The position numbers and the translations under genes are program-made. The notes under the pieces are model-generated. The model was not told the origin of the DNA, did no database searches, and saw only the letters and a list, made by a program, of their open reading frames with translations. 64,000 nucleotides of DNA from Streptomyces tendae (GTDB lineage: Bacteria > Actinomycetota > Actinomycetes > Streptomycetales > Streptomycetaceae), in NCBI RefSeq assembly GCF_014650435.1, contig NZ_BMUY01000001.1, positions 974,622-1,038,621 of the forward strand, given 5' to 3'. Positions 60,381 through 64,000 of this stretch are shown here, in pieces (position 1 is the first letter of the stretch; each line of letters starts with the position of its first letter).

Positions 60381-61775
60381 TCAGGCCGGCTCGGGCACGG
60401 ACAGGCGGCGCACCGCCGCCAGCGGCACCGGGAGCCAGTCGGGACGGTGCCGGGCCTCGTACAGGACCTCGTAGACCGCCTTGTCCGTCTCGTAGGCGCG
60501 CAGCAGCACGGGGTCGGTGCGCGGGTCCCGGCCGCCGCCCTCCGCGTACCCGGTGCAGTACGCGGCCCGGCAGGAGTCGGCCCAGCCCGGCACGCGGACC
60601 TCGGCCGAGTGCGCGGCGTAGTCGAAGGAGCGCAGCATCCCCGCGACGTCCCGCACCGCCGGCTGCGGAAGCCGGCGCTCGGCCAGGGGCTTCGCCGGCT
60701 CGCCCTCGAAGTCGATCAGCGACCACTCGCCGTCGGGGGAGCGCAGGCACTGGCCGAGGTGCAGGTCGCCGTGGACGCGCTGGGCGGTCCAGGTGCGGCC
60801 CTCGGCGGCCAGGTCGGCCAGCGCGGTGAACGCCGTCCCCAGCGCGGGCGCGTACGACCGGAGCAGGGGCACGGCCCGCGCGGCCTCCGCCAGCCGCTCG
60901 CTCATGCCGTCGGCGAGCCGCCTCACCTGGGCCTGGCCGACGGTGGCGGTCGGCAGCGCGCGGGCCAGCGCGGTGTGCACCTCGGCGGTGGCCCGCCCGA
61001 GCGCCCGGGCCTCGGCGACGAAGTCCTCGCCCTTGGCCAGCTCGCGCAGCGCCAGCTCCCAGCCGTCGGTCGCGCCCTGCAGATAGGGCTGGAGCACGCC
61101 CAGCACCCAGGACCGACCGGCCAGGTCGGCCACCATCCACCCGGCCGGTGCCGGCACCCGGGGGCAGCCCTCGCGGGCCAGGGCCAGCGGCAGCTCCAGG
61201 TCGGGGTTGACGCCGGGGACGATCCGCCGCAGCAGCTTGAGGATGAACGTATCTCCGTACACGACCGAGGAGTTCGACTGCTCGGCGGTCATCAGCCGCG
61301 GCACCAGACCGGCGCGTATGTCCTCCTCCGGTGACCGCTCGAAGCGCAGGCCCCCGATGCGGGCCCGGGTGCGCAGCGCCTCCAGCAGCACCTCGGCGGG
61401 GCGGGTGTCGTACAGGGCGTCGTAGGCGGTGCGTCCGGCCGCCGGGCCCTCGGCCACATGCCCGATCAGCGCGGGCGCGAGCCGGGGCGGCAGCGCCTCG
61501 CGGGTGCCTATCAGGAGCTGGTAGCAGTCGCCGGGCTCCTCGGCCGCGCCACCGGCGGGTGTGTGCCGCTGGTGGGCGCGGACCAGCACGTGGTGCAGGC
61601 CGAGGCGGGAGTCGGCCGGAAGCAGTTCGGTGGCCGCGACCAGCGAGAAGCCGGTGACCGGGCGCCCCTTGCCGGCGAACCAGCGCTGCCGCGGCAGCCA
61701 CTCCCGCAGCAGTGGATCGAGTGACGCAAGGAGGCCGGGCGGGCTCGTATCGGTGCGTATGACGGCTTCCGACAT
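60381..61775 (-). CDS. mak: Maltokinase (Pep2/Mak)
   Basis: A 464-residue kinase that phosphorylates maltose to maltose-1-phosphate, the substrate of GlgE. The aminoglycoside-phosphotransferase-like fold shows [12 protein letters not shown] (catalytic Asp) and [12 protein letters not shown] (metal Asp), and an N-terminal maltokinase cap starting [17 protein letters not shown]. The start MSEAVIRTD at 61775 matches the family. It follows treS by 96 bases and precedes glgB. TreS and Mak act as a complex in mycobacteria. Confidence 0.94.
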   Translation of the reverse strand: MSEAVIRTDTSPPGLLASLDPLLREWLPRQRWFAGKGRPVTGFSLVAATELLPADSRLGLHHVLVRAHQRHTPAGGAAEEPGDCYQLLIGTREALPPRLAPALIGHVAEGPAAGRTAYDALYDTRPAEVLLEALRTRARIGGLRFERSPEEDIRAGLVPRLMTAEQSNSSVVYGDTFILKLLRRIVPGVNPDLELPLALAREGCPRVPAPAGWMVADLAGRSWVLGVLQPYLQGATDGWELALRELAKGEDFVAEARALGRATAEVHTALARALPTATVGQAQVRRLADGMSERLAEAARAVPLLRSYAPALGTAFTALADLAAEGRTWTAQRVHGDLHLGQCLRSPDGEWSLIDFEGEPAKPLAERRLPQPAVRDVAGMLRSFDYAAHSAEVRVPGWADSCRAAYCTGYAEGGGRDPRTDPVLLRAYETDKAVYEVLYEARHRPDWLPVPLAAVRRLSVPEPA

Positions 61776-61871
61776 GACGTCGCGTCCTTTCCCCGGATCG
61801 TCGGGGTGGTTACTGATGCGTGCCCCGGGCGGAGCGGCGGAAACCGCGCCGCCCGGGGACGGGGCCGGTGT

Positions 61872-63568
<1,697 letters not shown>

Positions 63569-63572
<4 letters not shown>

Positions 63573-64000
63573 GTGGTGGGTGACCCTCCGATCTGCGGGT
63601 GGGACGGTCGCAGAACCGTGCAGACGTGCGCGGGCGTACGGCCCGGCTCCAGGCGCACATAGTTGGCCCTGCCCCAGTGGTAGGTCTCGCCGGTCAGCTC
63701 GTCGCGGACCGGCACCGACTCGTGCCAGTCCAGGCCGAGTTGCGGCATGTCCAACGAGACCGTGGCCTCCTGGGTGTGGCGGGGGTCGAGGTTGACGACC
63801 ACCAGAACCGTGTTCGACCCCTGCCGCTTCGAGTAGGCGATCACCTCTTCCTTGTCCGTGGTGTGGAAGTGCAGATCGCGCAGTTGGTGGAGCGCCGGGT
63901 TCTCGCGTCGGATGGTGTTGAGGCGGGTGATGAGGGGGGCGATGGTGGTGCCCTCGCGGGCGGCGCGGGTCCAGTCGCGGGGTTTGAGCTGGTATTTCTC
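63569..64000 (-). CDS. glgE: 3' part of alpha-1,4-glucan:maltose-1-phosphate maltosyltransferase
   Basis: The frame enters at the right edge and ends at 63569. The visible 143 residues are the C-terminal beta-sandwich of Glg[54 protein letters not shown] and [14 protein letters not shown]. GlgE transfers maltose from maltose-1-phosphate to glucan chains. It overlaps treS by four bases (ATGA), giving the order glgE-treS-mak-glgB. Confidence 0.93.

Overview
The window is high-GC actinobacterial DNA with short intergenic gaps. It carries hallmark Streptomyces genes in a single block: the polar-growth coiled-coil pair scy (1326 codons) and filP (310 codons), the MarR regulator absC, the mismatch endonuclease nucS, and a glgB-mak-treS-glgE glycogen/maltose-phosphate cluster. 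Gene content, order and protein lengths match what I remember of the Streptomyces coelicolor SCO5385-SCO5443 region. The species itself is inferred from memory, not measured.

Layout. 1-7.6 kb: 3-hydroxybutyryl-CoA dehydrogenase, a STAS protein, a membrane-anchored P-loop ATPase, nucS, an SCO5389-family protein, a luciferase-like oxidoreductase and a small Cys/His protein. 7.6-11.6 kb: two tandem, duplicated ABC exporter gene pairs. 11.7-16.8 kb: filP and scy. 17-20 kb: methylmalonyl-CoA epimerase, acetyl-CoA acetyltransferase and the mutase chaperone MeaB. 20-25 kb: an MFS transporter behind a repeat and a possible leader peptide, a PepSY protein, a two-component system, and absC. 25-29 kb: three AIM24-family genes, two DUF3817 membrane proteins, a thiamine-binding-type protein and a MarR regulator. 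29-33 kb: the large subunit of isobutyryl-CoA mutase (icmA), a TetR regulator and a thioredoxin-TPR protein. 33.4-36.3 kb: a three-gene operon of cell-surface proteins. 36.3-42.4 kb: a central-carbon island (pyk, ackA, pta, pfkA). 42.4-46.5 kb: an HTH regulator and a lipoprotein-dependent sugar ABC importer. 46.5-50.5 kb: an accessory cluster (nucleoside-phosphorylase-fold protein, four-helix membrane protein, NB-ARC/TPR protein). 50.4-54.6 kb: a CitA/CitB-type two-component system, split by a MITE-like element, divergent from a dicarboxylate symporter. 54.7-57.8 kb: MerR, thioredoxin and a HelD-type helicase. 57.9-64 kb: glgB, maltokinase, treS and the 3' end of glgE.

How the parts relate. 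Epimerase, thiolase, MeaB, IcmA and hydroxybutyryl-CoA dehydrogenase all belong to interconversion of C4/C5 acyl-CoAs and feed methylmalonyl-CoA and polyketide precursor supply. PfkA, Pyk, Pta and AckA cover glycolysis and acetate overflow. TreS, maltokinase, GlgE and GlgB convert trehalose to maltose, maltose-1-phosphate, linear glucan and finally branched glucan. The strongest candidate for an undescribed system is at 46.5-50.5 kb. Its phosphorylase-fold protein and its NB-ARC ATPase share a short motif (YGGDHxDFRGGxF) although their domains are unrelated, and a small membrane protein lies between them. This resembles the effector/membrane/switch layout of predicted bacterial conflict systems.

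No rRNA, tRNA, CRISPR array, prophage or intact insertion sequence was seen. Several regulators and icmA appear to be transcribed without a leader (a -10 box about 7-12 bases before the start codon). Promoters and operators were found by eye and are less certain than the genes.
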